Assembly (NCBI GenBank): GCA_016462245.1
Contig: JAEMTR010000039.1
Coordinates: 272 to 10,341, forward strand
DNA length: 10,070 nt
Reading direction: 5' to 3'
Source of the DNA: Solirubrobacteraceae bacterium
GTDB taxonomy: Bacteria > Actinomycetota > Thermoleophilia > Solirubrobacterales > Solirubrobacteraceae
Positions 1-6,890 of the stretch are shown here, piece after piece. Below the pieces are notes generated by a model. It was given only the letters and a program-made list of their open reading frames with translations. It was not told the DNA's origin and searched no databases. Both the position numbers and the translations under genes were made by a program. The first letter of the stretch is position 1. Each line of letters opens with the position of its first letter.

Positions 1-294
1 AATCTCGAGCTCGGGGTTATCTGCATCAAAGTCTTTGTCGAAACCGACGTAACCGATCTCGCGAATCTTGTCGCGTACGATCTTGTCGACGTCGATCTTC
101 GAAACGTCGAACGAGGTCTCGCCTGCGACGACAACAAGGTTGTTGTTTACGAGCGTCTCGCAGGCCACCTTGGCGAACGAATCCTGCGCGAGAATCGCGT
201 CGAGGATTGCGTCAGAGATCTGGTCGGCAACCTTGTCGGGATGGCCTTCGGTGACCGATTCGGAGGTGAAGAGAAAGCTGTTTTCTTGGCTCAT
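1..294 (-). CDS. metK: S-adenosylmethionine synthetase, N-terminal part (cut by window edge)
   Basis: MetK (methionine adenosyltransferase) makes S-adenosylmethionine from ATP and methionine in the cytoplasm. Only the first 98 codons lie here; the reading frame is open to the left edge, and the family is usually about 380-400 residues. The visible part begins MSQENSFLFTSESVTEGHPD and continues into KVADQISDAILDAILAQD. This is the family's N-terminal signature, and the His of EGHPDK (about residue 18) is an ATP-contacting active-site residue in characterised enzymes. A VACETLV motif and an EIGY segment follow, as in other MetK proteins. The ATG at 294 is the natural start because the conserved TSESVTEGHPDK lies at its normal distance from the N-terminus. 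The gene lies 64 bases downstream of der on the same strand, so it could be co-transcribed or have its own promoter. Its SAM would serve RlmN, encoded in this window, among many users. Confidence 0.96.
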   Translation of the reverse strand, partial: MSQENSFLFTSESVTEGHPDKVADQISDAILDAILAQDSFAKVACETLVNNNLVVVAGETSFDVSKIDVDKIVRDKIREIGYVGFDKDFDADNPELEI

Positions 295-358
295 AGAGAA
301 GGCAGCGTAGCGACAGCGGCGCATCGCGAGGACCGACGTCCTGCAGCGCCCGAGTGCG
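295..358 (-). promoter_or_regulatory. der-metK gap with a possible metK -10 box
   Basis: This 64-base gap is the longest gene-free stretch in the window. On the minus strand a TANNNT-type hexamer, TACGCT (304-309), lies 9 bases before the metK ATG. No purine-rich Shine-Dalgarno sequence precedes the ATG (the last bases are CCTTCTCT). This would fit a promoter giving an almost leaderless metK mRNA. No -35 match is evident. A small inverted repeat, AGGAC/GTCCT (329-333 and 338-342, four-base loop), lies nearer der; it has no T-run and is too short to call a terminator. There is no room for a SAM riboswitch. The promoter call is weak. Confidence 0.25.
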
Positions 359-1690
359 TCAACGCTCGGAGCGGCGCTGCTTGCGTTCGTGGATGTCGAT
401 GATCAGCGGTACACCGTCGAGCCCGTAGCGGGCGCGCATTCTGTTTTCGATGAAGAAGATGTAGTCGCGCGTTACGCGGTTGCGCCTATTGACTTGCAGC
501 GAGAAGCGCGGCGGCGAGTCCTCAATCTGCGCGAGGTAGAGCAGTTTCAGCCGCTTTCCCTGCCGCGCTGGCGGCTGGCGCTCGGCGACTACCTCGGCGA
601 GGAAGCGGTTCAGTTGTGGAGTTGGAATCCGTTCGGCGCGTCGGTCGCCGAGCGCGACGGCCTCGTCGAGCACGCGGCCGACGTGGCGCCCGTCTTTGGC
701 GCTGATCGTCATCAGTTTCGGGCGTAGGCGCAGCTTCTTCGCAACCTTGGCGCGCTCATGATCGAGCGCGTCCTCGTCGAGCGGTGTTAGATCCCACTTA
801 TTCAGCGCCATCAGCGTCGCGCAGCCCTCCTGCATCGCAAGCTCAGCGATCCGCATGTCCTGCGAGGTGACGCCGTCGGCCGCGTCGCAGATCACCAGAG
901 CCACATCGGCTCGCTCAACGGCCCGCTGCGAGCGCAGCACGGTGTAGTACTCAAGGCTGTCCGACAACTTCGACTGACGCCTCATCCCGGCCGTATCGAT
1001 CAAAGTCACACTGCGGCCACCGACCTCGATCGGCATGTCGATCGCGTCACGCGTAGTCCCTGCGACTTCGCTGACAATCGTCCGCTCAGAACCGACGATC
1101 TTGTTCATCAGCGTCGACTTGCCAACGTTCGGGCGGCCAATGATCGCGAGGCGGATCGGCTGGTCGAGCTGCTCGCCTTCGTCTTCATCGGCGTCGGGCA
1201 GCATCGAGACGATGCGGTCAAGCAGGTCGCCGCTCCCCAGCCCTTGCGCGGCGGAGACCGGCATCGGCTCACCGAGGCCGAGCCGGTGAAATTCGCCGGC
1301 CAGCGGCATGTCGGCGAGGACGTCCGATTTGTTCGCCGCTACGAGCACCGGCAAGCCGCTGCGGCGCAGCAGGTCGGCCATCTCCTCATCACCGGGCCGC
1401 AGCCCGCCCTTGACGTCAACTACGAGCACAGCCAGCTGGGCCTCCGATAATGCTGCCGTCGCTTGGTCGCGGATCGAACCGGCAATCGGGTCGGGATCGA
1501 GCAGGTCCATGCCGCCGGTGTCTACGAGCGTGAACTTGCGTCCATTCCACTCGCAGTCAAGCTCCTTGCGGTCGCGCGTTACGCCAGCGCGTTCTTCGAC
1601 GACGGCCTCACGCGAGCCGCTCAGCCTGTTTACAAGCGAGCTCTTGCCGACGTTCGGGTAACCGACAATCGCTACGCGTGGGCGGCTCAT
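359..1690 (-). CDS. der: ribosome biogenesis GTPase Der (EngA), two G domains
   Basis: Der is an essential tandem-GTPase that binds the 50S precursor and helps its late maturation. The 443-residue protein has the full family layout. G domain 1 shows GYPNVGKS (10-17), DTGG (57-60), NKSD (120-123) and SAA (146-148). An acidic linker (about 166-175) separates it from G domain 2, with GRPNVGKS (185-192), DTAG (232-235), NKWD (297-300) and SAK (330-332). A C-terminal KH-like domain (about 355-443) ends in a basic tail, HERKQRRSER. Length is normal and no key residue is missing. The ATG at 1690 overlaps the cmk stop in an ATGA, so translation is probably coupled to cmk; the P-loop begins nine residues in, as expected. 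Cmk-der adjacency is common in actinobacteria. Confidence 0.97.
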   Translation of the reverse strand: MSRPRVAIVGYPNVGKSSLVNRLSGSREAVVEERAGVTRDRKELDCEWNGRKFTLVDTGGMDLLDPDPIAGSIRDQATAALSEAQLAVLVVDVKGGLRPGDEEMADLLRRSGLPVLVAANKSDVLADMPLAGEFHRLGLGEPMPVSAAQGLGSGDLLDRIVSMLPDADEDEGEQLDQPIRLAIIGRPNVGKSTLMNKIVGSERTIVSEVAGTTRDAIDMPIEVGGRSVTLIDTAGMRRQSKLSDSLEYYTVLRSQRAVERADVALVICDAADGVTSQDMRIAELAMQEGCATLMALNKWDLTPLDEDALDHERAKVAKKLRLRPKLMTISAKDGRHVGRVLDEAVALGDRRAERIPTPQLNRFLAEVVAERQPPARQGKRLKLLYLAQIEDSPPRFSLQVNRRNRVTRDYIFFIENRMRARYGLDGVPLIIDIHERKQRRSER

Positions 1691-2304
1691 TGGCTCCGGC
1701 CCCCCGAGCGCTGCGTGGCTAACTCGACGATTTCGGCGATCGCTTCGTCGGCGCTGAGCGCGGTCGTGTCGAGCTGAACGGCGTCAGCGGCTGCGACCAG
1801 CGGCGAAAGCTCGCGCTCGCCATCGCGCCGGTCGCGCTGCTGCTGCTCGGCTAGGACTTCGTCGAGCGGACGGCCGGTCTGCTCAGCGCGGCGGCGCGCT
1901 CGCTCTGTCGGATCAGCGGTCAGAAAGATCTTCAGCTCTGCCTGCGGCGCGATCACAGTGCCGATGTCACGCCCCTCGGCAACCCAGTCGCCACTGGCCA
2001 ACATCGCCTGCTGTCGCAGCGCCATTGCAGCGCGAACTTCGGGCTCAGCGGCAACCTCGGAGGCCAGCTCGGTAATAGCCGGCGAGCGAATCTCCTCTCC
2101 AACGTCTTCCCCGTTCAGCGTGACGCTGTCAGCGAGCGCGATCTCCAGCGCAGCCGCGTTAGCTTGGGGGTCTCGCAGCCGAGCCAAAGCGACGCAACGG
2201 TACATCGCCCCGGTGTCGAGGTAGGTGAACCCAAGCGCCTGCGCCACGGCGCGCGCAACGGTTGATTTTCCGGCCCCTGCGGGTCCGTCGATCGCCACAA
2301 TCAT
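1687..2304 (-). CDS. cmk: cytidylate (CMP/dCMP) kinase
   Basis: CMP kinase phosphorylates CMP and dCMP to the diphosphates with ATP, feeding CTP and dCTP pools. The 205-residue protein has the P-loop GPAGAGKS (7-14), the substrate-site DTGAMYR (30-36), the IRSPAITELASEVA segment of the CMP-binding insert (about 72-85), EGRDIGT (110-116), and the Arg/Asp-rich lid near 157-164 followed by SPL (167-169). These are all hallmarks of the bacterial Cmk family. It is somewhat shorter than the E. coli enzyme. The ATG at 2304 is chosen because the P-loop sits at residue 7, as in homologues. The gene is 28 bases downstream of aroA and overlaps der by four bases. No Shine-Dalgarno sequence is visible before the start; instead a TANNNT box lies seven bases upstream. 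Confidence 0.96.
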   Translation of the reverse strand: MIVAIDGPAGAGKSTVARAVAQALGFTYLDTGAMYRCVALARLRDPQANAAALEIALADSVTLNGEDVGEEIRSPAITELASEVAAEPEVRAAMALRQQAMLASGDWVAEGRDIGTVIAPQAELKIFLTADPTERARRRAEQTGRPLDEVLAEQQQRDRRDGERELSPLVAAADAVQLDTTALSADEAIAEIVELATQRSGGRSQ

Positions 2305-2317
2305 CGGACTGAACGTA
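2305..2317 (-). promoter_or_regulatory. candidate leaderless promoter -10 box before cmk
   Basis: In the 28-base aroA-cmk gap the minus strand reads TACGTT (2312-2317), then seven bases, then the cmk ATG. TANNNT placed 6-8 bases before a start codon is the known arrangement of leaderless promoters in actinobacteria and Deinococcus. The absence of any Shine-Dalgarno-like purine run here agrees with that. A -35 element is not apparent. It is a sequence-pattern inference only; cmk may simply be read from upstream. Confidence 0.35.
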
Positions 2318-2332
2318 GCGGGCTAGCGAAAC

Positions 2333-3634
2333 TCAGCGCAGTGCAGCGATCTCGTCGAGGAAGTTCGGATAGGAGACCGAGGCCGCTTCAACGCCGAGCA
2401 CCTCGACGCCCTGCTGCGACGCGAGCCCGGCGACAACGCCGAGCATCGCGATCCGATGATCGCCAGCAGCGTCAACCTGGCCGCCGCGCAAGGAACCGTG
2501 GCCATTGACGATCAGCCCGTCCTCTGTCGCCTCTACTTCGGCCCCTAGATCGCTCAGTGCCGTGACAACGGCGGCGATTCGATCGGACTCCTTCAGCCGC
2601 AGCTCGGCGGCTCCTTCGATCCGCGTCTCTCCTTCAGCGAAGCAGGCCATCAGCGCGATCAGCGGCAGTTCGTCAACGGCCAGTGGCACTTCGTCGGCAG
2701 CGACTGTTGTTGGCTTCAGCGGGCCGGCCGTGACGTCGATGTCGCTGACCGGTTCGCTTTCGGCAGTCGACCGATCTTTCGGCCGCTGCTCGAGGTCGGT
2801 GATGATCACGGCGCCCATCCGTTGGGCGATCTTGATGAAGCCGCTGCGCGTCCAGTTGACTGAACAGTCTTCGACCAGCAACCTCGAGCCTGGAACCAGC
2901 ACCGCCGCAGCGATCGCAAAGGCCGCTGAGGACGGGTCGCTTGGAATCTTGATCTGTTCTGGGAGCGTCAACTCATCGGTTGGGAAGACCGTCAAGCGGT
3001 CGCCTTCGCGCTCTAGCTTGACGCCCGCTTGCGCCAGCAGCCGCTCTGTGTGATCGCGGCTCGGGTCGGGCTCGGTGATCGTCGTTGGGCCTTCCGCGAT
3101 CAACGCAGCGATAGCGACACAAGACTTAACCTGCGCGCTGGCAACCGGCAGCACGTACTCAATTCCATTGAGCCGCGACCCAGTCACCGTGAACGGCGCG
3201 AAGCAGGCATCGGTGGCCTCGATCTCGGCGCCCATCAGCCGCAACGGCTCAGCGATGCGATCGATTGGCCTGCGCCGGATCGAGGCGTCGCCGTCAAGTT
3301 CGAAGCTGGAGCCATCTTGCCCTGCCAGCCAGCCGGGCAAGAGGCGAAGCAATGTTCCCGCGTTGCCGACGTCGATCGGCTGCGTTGGCTGCTGGGCGTT
3401 GCGCAGGCCGACGCCTCGAATCATTAGTCCGTCGGCGCGGCGCTCAACTAAGGCTCCAAGCTGCTCTATCGCGGCTAGCGTTGAAAGCGTGTCCTCTGCC
3501 TCTAGGTAATTGGTTACCAGCACCGGTTCGTCGGCCATCGCGGCGAAGATCGCCACGCGATGCGAGATCGACTTGTCAGCAGGAGCGGTCAGCCTCCCCT
3601 TAATCCGCTCGGCCGGATCGATCTGAACGTTCAC
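2333..3634 (-). CDS. aroA: 3-phosphoshikimate 1-carboxyvinyltransferase (EPSP synthase)
   Basis: AroA condenses shikimate-3-phosphate with phosphoenolpyruvate to EPSP, the sixth step of the shikimate pathway and the glyphosate target. From the GTG start the protein is 433 residues. Motifs: ADKS with a downstream SHR (19-26), GNAGT (90-94), SAQVKS (166-171), RDHTE (193-197), NWTR (260-263), a catalytic-type Asp in DELPLIA (321), KESDR (348-352) and DHR (392-394). SAQVK, RDHTE and NWTR resemble class II enzymes, while the Gly of GNAGT, often altered in glyphosate-insensitive forms, is kept. The GTG at 3634 overlaps the tyrA stop as GTGA and places the ADKS loop at the normal distance. An upstream in-frame start would only add ten residues from inside tyrA. 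AroA-cmk adjacency is also seen in E. coli. Confidence 0.96.
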   Translation of the reverse strand: MNVQIDPAERIKGRLTAPADKSISHRVAIFAAMADEPVLVTNYLEAEDTLSTLAAIEQLGALVERRADGLMIRGVGLRNAQQPTQPIDVGNAGTLLRLLPGWLAGQDGSSFELDGDASIRRRPIDRIAEPLRLMGAEIEATDACFAPFTVTGSRLNGIEYVLPVASAQVKSCVAIAALIAEGPTTITEPDPSRDHTERLLAQAGVKLEREGDRLTVFPTDELTLPEQIKIPSDPSSAAFAIAAAVLVPGSRLLVEDCSVNWTRSGFIKIAQRMGAVIITDLEQRPKDRSTAESEPVSDIDVTAGPLKPTTVAADEVPLAVDELPLIALMACFAEGETRIEGAAELRLKESDRIAAVVTALSDLGAEVEATEDGLIVNGHGSLRGGQVDAAGDHRIAMLGVVAGLASQQGVEVLGVEAASVSYPNFLDEIAALR

Positions 3635-4680
3635 AGCACCGGCAGCCCGAGCTTGTCGAGGCACTGACTGGCCTCAGCGGCCGATCCTTCGGCGACCCAG
3701 AGCGCGACGACGCCCTCCTGCCCGTCCGGCGATGGGCTGAGCGCCATGTCAACGATGTTGATGTCGGCTTCGCAGAGCCCAAGCGCAATCTGCGCCAGGA
3801 CACCAGGCCGATTGGGGACGGGAACGCGCAGCTCGGCGAGAATGCCGCCGGACAGGCCGGCTTCGGTCAGCGCTTCGCGGCGCTCGGCGGCGAGCAGCTG
3901 CCACTCGGTCAGCCAGGCCGCATCGCCGCCGCTGATCGCAGCCCGTGCGGCAGTCAAACGTTCGATTGTCCCGTCCAGCTCTTCGACCAGTGCGGCTTGG
4001 TTGGCGAGGTAGATCGCCGTCCACATCTCAGGGTTGGCGCCGGCAACGCGGGTCGCGTCACGGAAGCTTGGCCCTGTCACGGGGATCCTGCGCTCCTCGA
4101 GCGCAGCGTCGGCCTGCAGCACCAGCACGTTGGCAAGCACGTGTGGCAGCTGCGATACGGCGGCCATCATCCGATCGTGATCGTCGACACCGACGATCGT
4201 CGGCTTGGCGCCGATAGCGCTGAGCAGATTGTGCACGCGTTCCAGCATCACGCCGCTCGTGATCTCGGTCGGCGTCAGGTACCAAGTCGCTTCATCGAAG
4301 AGATCCTCGCGAGCGTTGACGACGCCCGAGTTGGCGCTGCCAGCTAGCGGGTGACCACCGACAAAGCGCTGGTCGCGCGCAGCGGCATCTACGACCTGCC
4401 GCTTAATTGAGCCGACGTCGGTGATCGCGCAGTCGAGCGGCGCGGCCGCGAGCACCTGCTCGGTCACCTCAACGAGGCGGTCTGCCGGAACCGCAACGAC
4501 TACAAACTCAGCGTCGATCAACGACGTCTCGAGCCCTGGGCAGGCCTCGTCGATCAGCTCTAGTTCGAGTGCTTGGTCGGCCTCGGGCCCCACCCCTCGA
4601 ACGTGGGCCCCGACGCGGCGCCGAGCGGCGAGGGCAAAAGACCCACCGATCAGGCCGACACCGACGACCGTGATTTTCAA
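3631..4680 (-). CDS. tyrA: prephenate dehydrogenase with C-terminal ACT domain
   Basis: TyrA oxidatively decarboxylates prephenate (or arogenate) towards tyrosine. The 349-residue protein starts with a Rossmann motif, GVGLIGGS (7-14). It then shows DVGSIK (88-93), GHPLAGS (109-115, with the family's catalytic His at 110), SQLPH (176-180), FRDATRVAG (206-214) and a helical dimerisation region. A C-terminal ACT domain (about 284-349, beginning LRVPVPNRPGVLAQIA) is probably the site of amino acid feedback. The start is a TTG at 4680 overlapping the aroF stop as TTGA; no ATG or GTG fits, and the Rossmann strand begins at residue 3. The end of the second Rossmann strand reads VRGVG where NAD-specific homologues usually carry an Asp, so cofactor choice is uncertain. 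Prephenate versus arogenate preference cannot be told from the sequence. Confidence 0.95.
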   Translation of the reverse strand: MKITVVGVGLIGGSFALAARRRVGAHVRGVGPEADQALELELIDEACPGLETSLIDAEFVVVAVPADRLVEVTEQVLAAAPLDCAITDVGSIKRQVVDAAARDQRFVGGHPLAGSANSGVVNAREDLFDEATWYLTPTEITSGVMLERVHNLLSAIGAKPTIVGVDDHDRMMAAVSQLPHVLANVLVLQADAALEERRIPVTGPSFRDATRVAGANPEMWTAIYLANQAALVEELDGTIERLTAARAAISGGDAAWLTEWQLLAAERREALTEAGLSGGILAELRVPVPNRPGVLAQIALGLCEADINIVDMALSPSPDGQEGVVALWVAEGSAAEASQCLDKLGLPVL

Positions 4681-5729
4681 GCCGAGCGCGCCTGCGTGTG
4701 GAGGAAGGAGGCTTTGCCAGCCAGTTGGGCCGCCTGATCGACCGCCTGCGCATACTGCTCAAACTCTTCACTGCGCAGCGCCTGAGGGCCGTCGCAGATC
4801 GCCTCTTCCGGCTCTGGATGAACTTCGACGATGATCCCGTCAGCGCCAACCGCTGCCGCTGCCAGCGAGAGCGGCTGCACGAGCACGCGGCGCCCTGCCG
4901 CGTGGCTTGGGTCGATCACGATCGGAAGGTGTGTCATCTCTTTGAGCACCGGCACGGCCATCAGGTCGAGCGTGAAGCGGTAAGCGGTCTCAAAAGTGCG
5001 AATGCCGCGCTCGCAGAGAATTACCTGCTCATTGCCTTCTTTGAGGATGTACTCGGCGGCCATCACGAACTCTTCGAGCGTCGCCGAGAGGCCGCGCTTC
5101 AGCAGCACCGGGCGTCCGGCGCGGCCGAGCTCGGTCAGCAGACCGTAGTTCTGCATGTTGCGAGCGCCAACCTGAATCAGGTCGGCGACCTCGAGCACCG
5201 GCTCAATGTCGCGCGCATCCATCAGCTCCGTGACGATCGGCAGCCCGCTCTGCTCACGCGCTTCGGCCAGCAGCTCAAGCCCCTCGACTCCAAGGCCTTG
5301 GAACGAGTAAGGCGAGGTGCGTGGCTTGTAGGCGCCACCGCGGAGCATTGATGCTCCGCAGGACTTGACCAGCGCAGCGGTGTCGAGCAGCTGATCGCGC
5401 GACTCAACCGTGCATGGCCCAGCGATCAGCGCGAAATTGTCGCCGCCGATCTTGGCGCCGCCGATCTCGAAGACCGAAGGATTTCCATGGCGGGCTTCCA
5501 GCGCAGCAAGTTTGTATGGCTTCAGAATCGGGACGATCTTGCTGACGCCGGCTAGCGCTCCGAGCTCAAGCTCACTGACGCGCAGCTCGGTGTCGGCGTC
5601 GCCGATCGCGCCGATTAGGGTCAGCTCGGCGCCGCGGCTTGGGTGCGCGGTGCCTCCAACCGACTCAATCCGGTCAATTACGGCTTGAACTTGATCTTCT
5701 GTGGCCTCAGGGCTCATCACGACTAGCAT
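4677..5729 (-). CDS. aroF: 3-deoxy-7-phosphoheptulonate (DAHP) synthase, type I-beta with N-terminal regulatory domain
   Basis: DAHP synthase joins phosphoenolpyruvate and erythrose-4-phosphate in the first committed step of aromatic synthesis. The 350-residue protein has an N-terminal ferredoxin-like domain (about 1-66, MLVVMSPEATEDQVQAV). A TIM-barrel of the KDO8P-synthase-like subfamily follows, the same layout as the tyrosine-inhibited Thermotoga maritima enzyme. Visible active-site motifs are GPCTVES (104-110), KPRTSPYSFQG (135-145), GARNMQN (188-194), KRG (211-213) and DPSHAAG (273-279). The four metal ligands expected from family alignment are C106, H276, E302 and D313, all present. 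The ATG at 5729 gives the full regulatory domain; the ATG four codons later would clip its first strand. The gene follows aroH after 56 bases and overlaps tyrA by four. The symbol aroF is conventional for this type; aroG or aroA(G) is used in some genomes. Confidence 0.96.
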   Translation of the reverse strand: MLVVMSPEATEDQVQAVIDRIESVGGTAHPSRGAELTLIGAIGDADTELRVSELELGALAGVSKIVPILKPYKLAALEARHGNPSVFEIGGAKIGGDNFALIAGPCTVESRDQLLDTAALVKSCGASMLRGGAYKPRTSPYSFQGLGVEGLELLAEAREQSGLPIVTELMDARDIEPVLEVADLIQVGARNMQNYGLLTELGRAGRPVLLKRGLSATLEEFVMAAEYILKEGNEQVILCERGIRTFETAYRFTLDLMAVPVLKEMTHLPIVIDPSHAAGRRVLVQPLSLAAAAVGADGIIVEVHPEPEEAICDGPQALRSEEFEQYAQAVDQAAQLAGKASFLHTQARSA

Positions 5730-5785
5730 CGCGACAACTTTAGCGGCCGCGCTTGGCTAGAGAGCGCTATGGACGCTCGCTTGCG
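5730..5785 (-). promoter_or_regulatory. aroH-aroF gap with candidate leaderless promoter for aroF
   Basis: This 56-base gap is the largest within the aro block. On the minus strand TAAAGT (5737-5742), a TANNNT-type -10 box, is followed by seven bases and then the aroF ATG. No Shine-Dalgarno sequence is present, so a leaderless aroF transcript is possible. No convincing -35 is seen. Upstream lies a weak hairpin, GAGCG/CGCTC (5762-5766 and 5774-5778, seven-base loop), without a T-run, so it is not a good terminator. There is no T-box or leader-peptide pattern. Confidence 0.35.
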
Positions 5786-6151
5786 CTACTGCGCGCCGGA
5801 GATGTCGCTGCGCAGGCTCTGCGCGTCGCGCAGGTAGACGTGCTGCGCTTCGTGCCCCTCTGGGGCGCGGTAATGAACCAGCGCACGGATCACGCGCTCC
5901 ATCGAACCGGGAACGTCGATCTCGCGGACGCAGAGCAGTGGCACCTGGTCGAGCCCCATCTCGCGCGCTGCCACGGCCGGAAACTCGGCGTTGAGGTCGT
6001 CGGTCATTGAGAGGATGCAGCTAACGATGTCGTCCTCGCTAAGGCCATTGCGCTCGATCAGCGCTTCGAGCAGCTCGCGGGTGGCGCTAAGGATCGCTTC
6101 GCGCTCGTTGCTCTCGACTGTTATCGCGCCGCGCAGGCCGTAAGTGTTCAT
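5786..6151 (-). CDS. aroH: chorismate mutase, AroH (trimeric pseudo-alpha/beta barrel) type
   Basis: AroH rearranges chorismate to prephenate, the entry to tyrosine and phenylalanine. The 121-residue protein is the size of the Bacillus subtilis enzyme and aligns along its whole length with what I recall of it: YGLRGAITVE at the start, LNAEFPAVAAREMG in the middle, CVREIDVPGSMERVIRAL and HVYLRDA near the end. Residues matching the known active site are R7, R63, E77, R89 and Y106, all present. This is the AroH fold, not the more common all-helical AroQ type. The ATG at 6151 is chosen because the catalytic Arg then falls at residue 7, and GGGG lies a few bases upstream as a possible ribosome site. 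An open frame extends upstream into rluB but looks noncoding. The gene starts 19 bases after rluB; AroH enzymes generally lack allosteric control. Confidence 0.95.
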   Translation of the reverse strand: MNTYGLRGAITVESNEREAILSATRELLEALIERNGLSEDDIVSCILSMTDDLNAEFPAVAAREMGLDQVPLLCVREIDVPGSMERVIRALVHYRAPEGHEAQHVYLRDAQSLRSDISGAQ

Positions 6152-6170
6152 CGCGCCCCAATCATGCCAC

Positions 6171-6890
6171 TCAGCTCTGATCTGTGGGCTCGAGCAACGA
6201 TTCGATCTCTGCCAGGTTGAGCCGCCTTGAGCTGCCCTCTGCCAGAGGACCCAGCTCGAGCGACCCAAAGGCAATCCGCCTGAGCTCTCGAACCGGGTGG
6301 CCGACCGCCTCGCACATCCGCCGAACTTGGCGCTTGCGACCCTCGTGGATCGTCAGCTCGATGTGGCCGGCCGCGATCTGCCTGACCTTCGCCGGAGCGG
6401 TCTTGCCATCCTCCAGCACAATTCCATCGCGCAGAGCTTGGAGCGCGCGCTCGCTTAAGGCGCCGCCCGAGACGCGCGCGATGTAGCGCTTGGGCACCTC
6501 GAAGCTGGGGTGCGTCAGCTTGTGGGCGAGGTCGCCATCATCGGTCAGCAGAATCAGCCCAGTCGAATCTACGTCGAGCCGCCCAACTGGATAGAGCCGC
6601 CGCGAGCTAGCAGCGCCGCTGCGAACCATCTCGACGACCGTTGGCCTGCCGTGCGTGTCGGCGGCGGTCGATACGACCCCGGGCGGCTTATTCAGCGCAT
6701 AGACGACCCGCACCTCCGGCCCGCTGCCAACGCGCTCGCCATCGAAGAGGATCTTGTTGCGCGAATCAACGTCCAATGCGGGGTCAAAAACGATCTCGCC
6801 GTCAACGCTGATTCGCCCAGAAGCAACCAGCGCTTCGCTGCCGCGGCGCGAGGCGATTCCTGCGTGGGCTAAATACTTGCCGAGTCTCAT
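6171..6890 (-). CDS. rluB: ribosomal large-subunit pseudouridine synthase, RsuA/RluB family
   Basis: This enzyme isomerises a specific uridine of rRNA to pseudouridine; the actinobacterial gene in this position is annotated rluB (23S rRNA). The 239-residue protein has an N-terminal S4 RNA-binding domain (about 1-50, MRLGKYLAHAGIASRRG). The catalytic domain shows NKPPG (67-71), GRLDVDSTGL (103-112, catalytic Asp 106) and EGRKRQVRRM (183-192), all diagnostic of the RsuA/RluB/E/F group. The exact target base cannot be told from sequence. The ATG at 6890 places the S4 domain at the N-terminus; an open frame reaching to 7001 runs antisense over rlmN and is rejected. The start is only 26 bases from the divergent rlmN start. 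It is the first gene of the minus-strand run that continues through aroH and onward. Confidence 0.94.
   Translation of the reverse strand: MRLGKYLAHAGIASRRGSEALVASGRISVDGEIVFDPALDVDSRNKILFDGERVGSGPEVRVVYALNKPPGVVSTAADTHGRPTVVEMVRSGAASSRRLYPVGRLDVDSTGLILLTDDGDLAHKLTHPSFEVPKRYIARVSGGALSERALQALRDGIVLEDGKTAPAKVRQIAAGHIELTIHEGRKRQVRRMCEAVGHPVRELRRIAFGSLELGPLAEGSSRRLNLAEIESLLEPTDQS

Noticed and set aside
68..310. 80-codon plus-strand open frame opposite metK
   Set aside because: It is the antisense of the highly conserved MetK N-terminus and has no independent coding evidence.
329..342. AGGAC/GTCCT inverted repeat after der as a terminator or operator
   Set aside because: Only five paired bases and no T-run; too weak to separate from chance.
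1308..1661. Plus-strand open frames opposite der
   Set aside because: Antisense shadows rich in Ser, Arg and Ala, with no domain; der is intact on the other strand.
2910..2917. GCGATCGC octamer, as in the cyanobacterial HIP1 repeat
   Set aside because: A single copy inside aroA was noticed; GATCG-type words are generally common here, and there is no sign of a dispersed repeat family.
2505..3053. 182-codon plus-strand open frame opposite aroA
   Set aside because: Its Ser/Ala-rich product is typical of antisense frames in high-GC genes, with no recognisable domain and no start signal; the aroA motifs on the other strand are unambiguous.
3635..3664. ATG start ten codons upstream for aroA
   Set aside because: It lies within tyrA; the GTG at 3634 reproduces the stop/start overlap seen at other junctions and gives a normal N-terminus.
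5762..5778. Hairpin GAGCG/CGCTC as a terminator between aroH and aroF
   Set aside because: Five-base stem, seven-base loop and no T-run on either strand; expected by chance at this GC content.
6152..6274. Upstream extension of aroH by 41 residues
   Set aside because: It overlaps the rluB 3' end in another frame, and AroH proteins begin right at the LRGA motif; the catalytic Arg falls at residue 7 only with the ATG at 6151.
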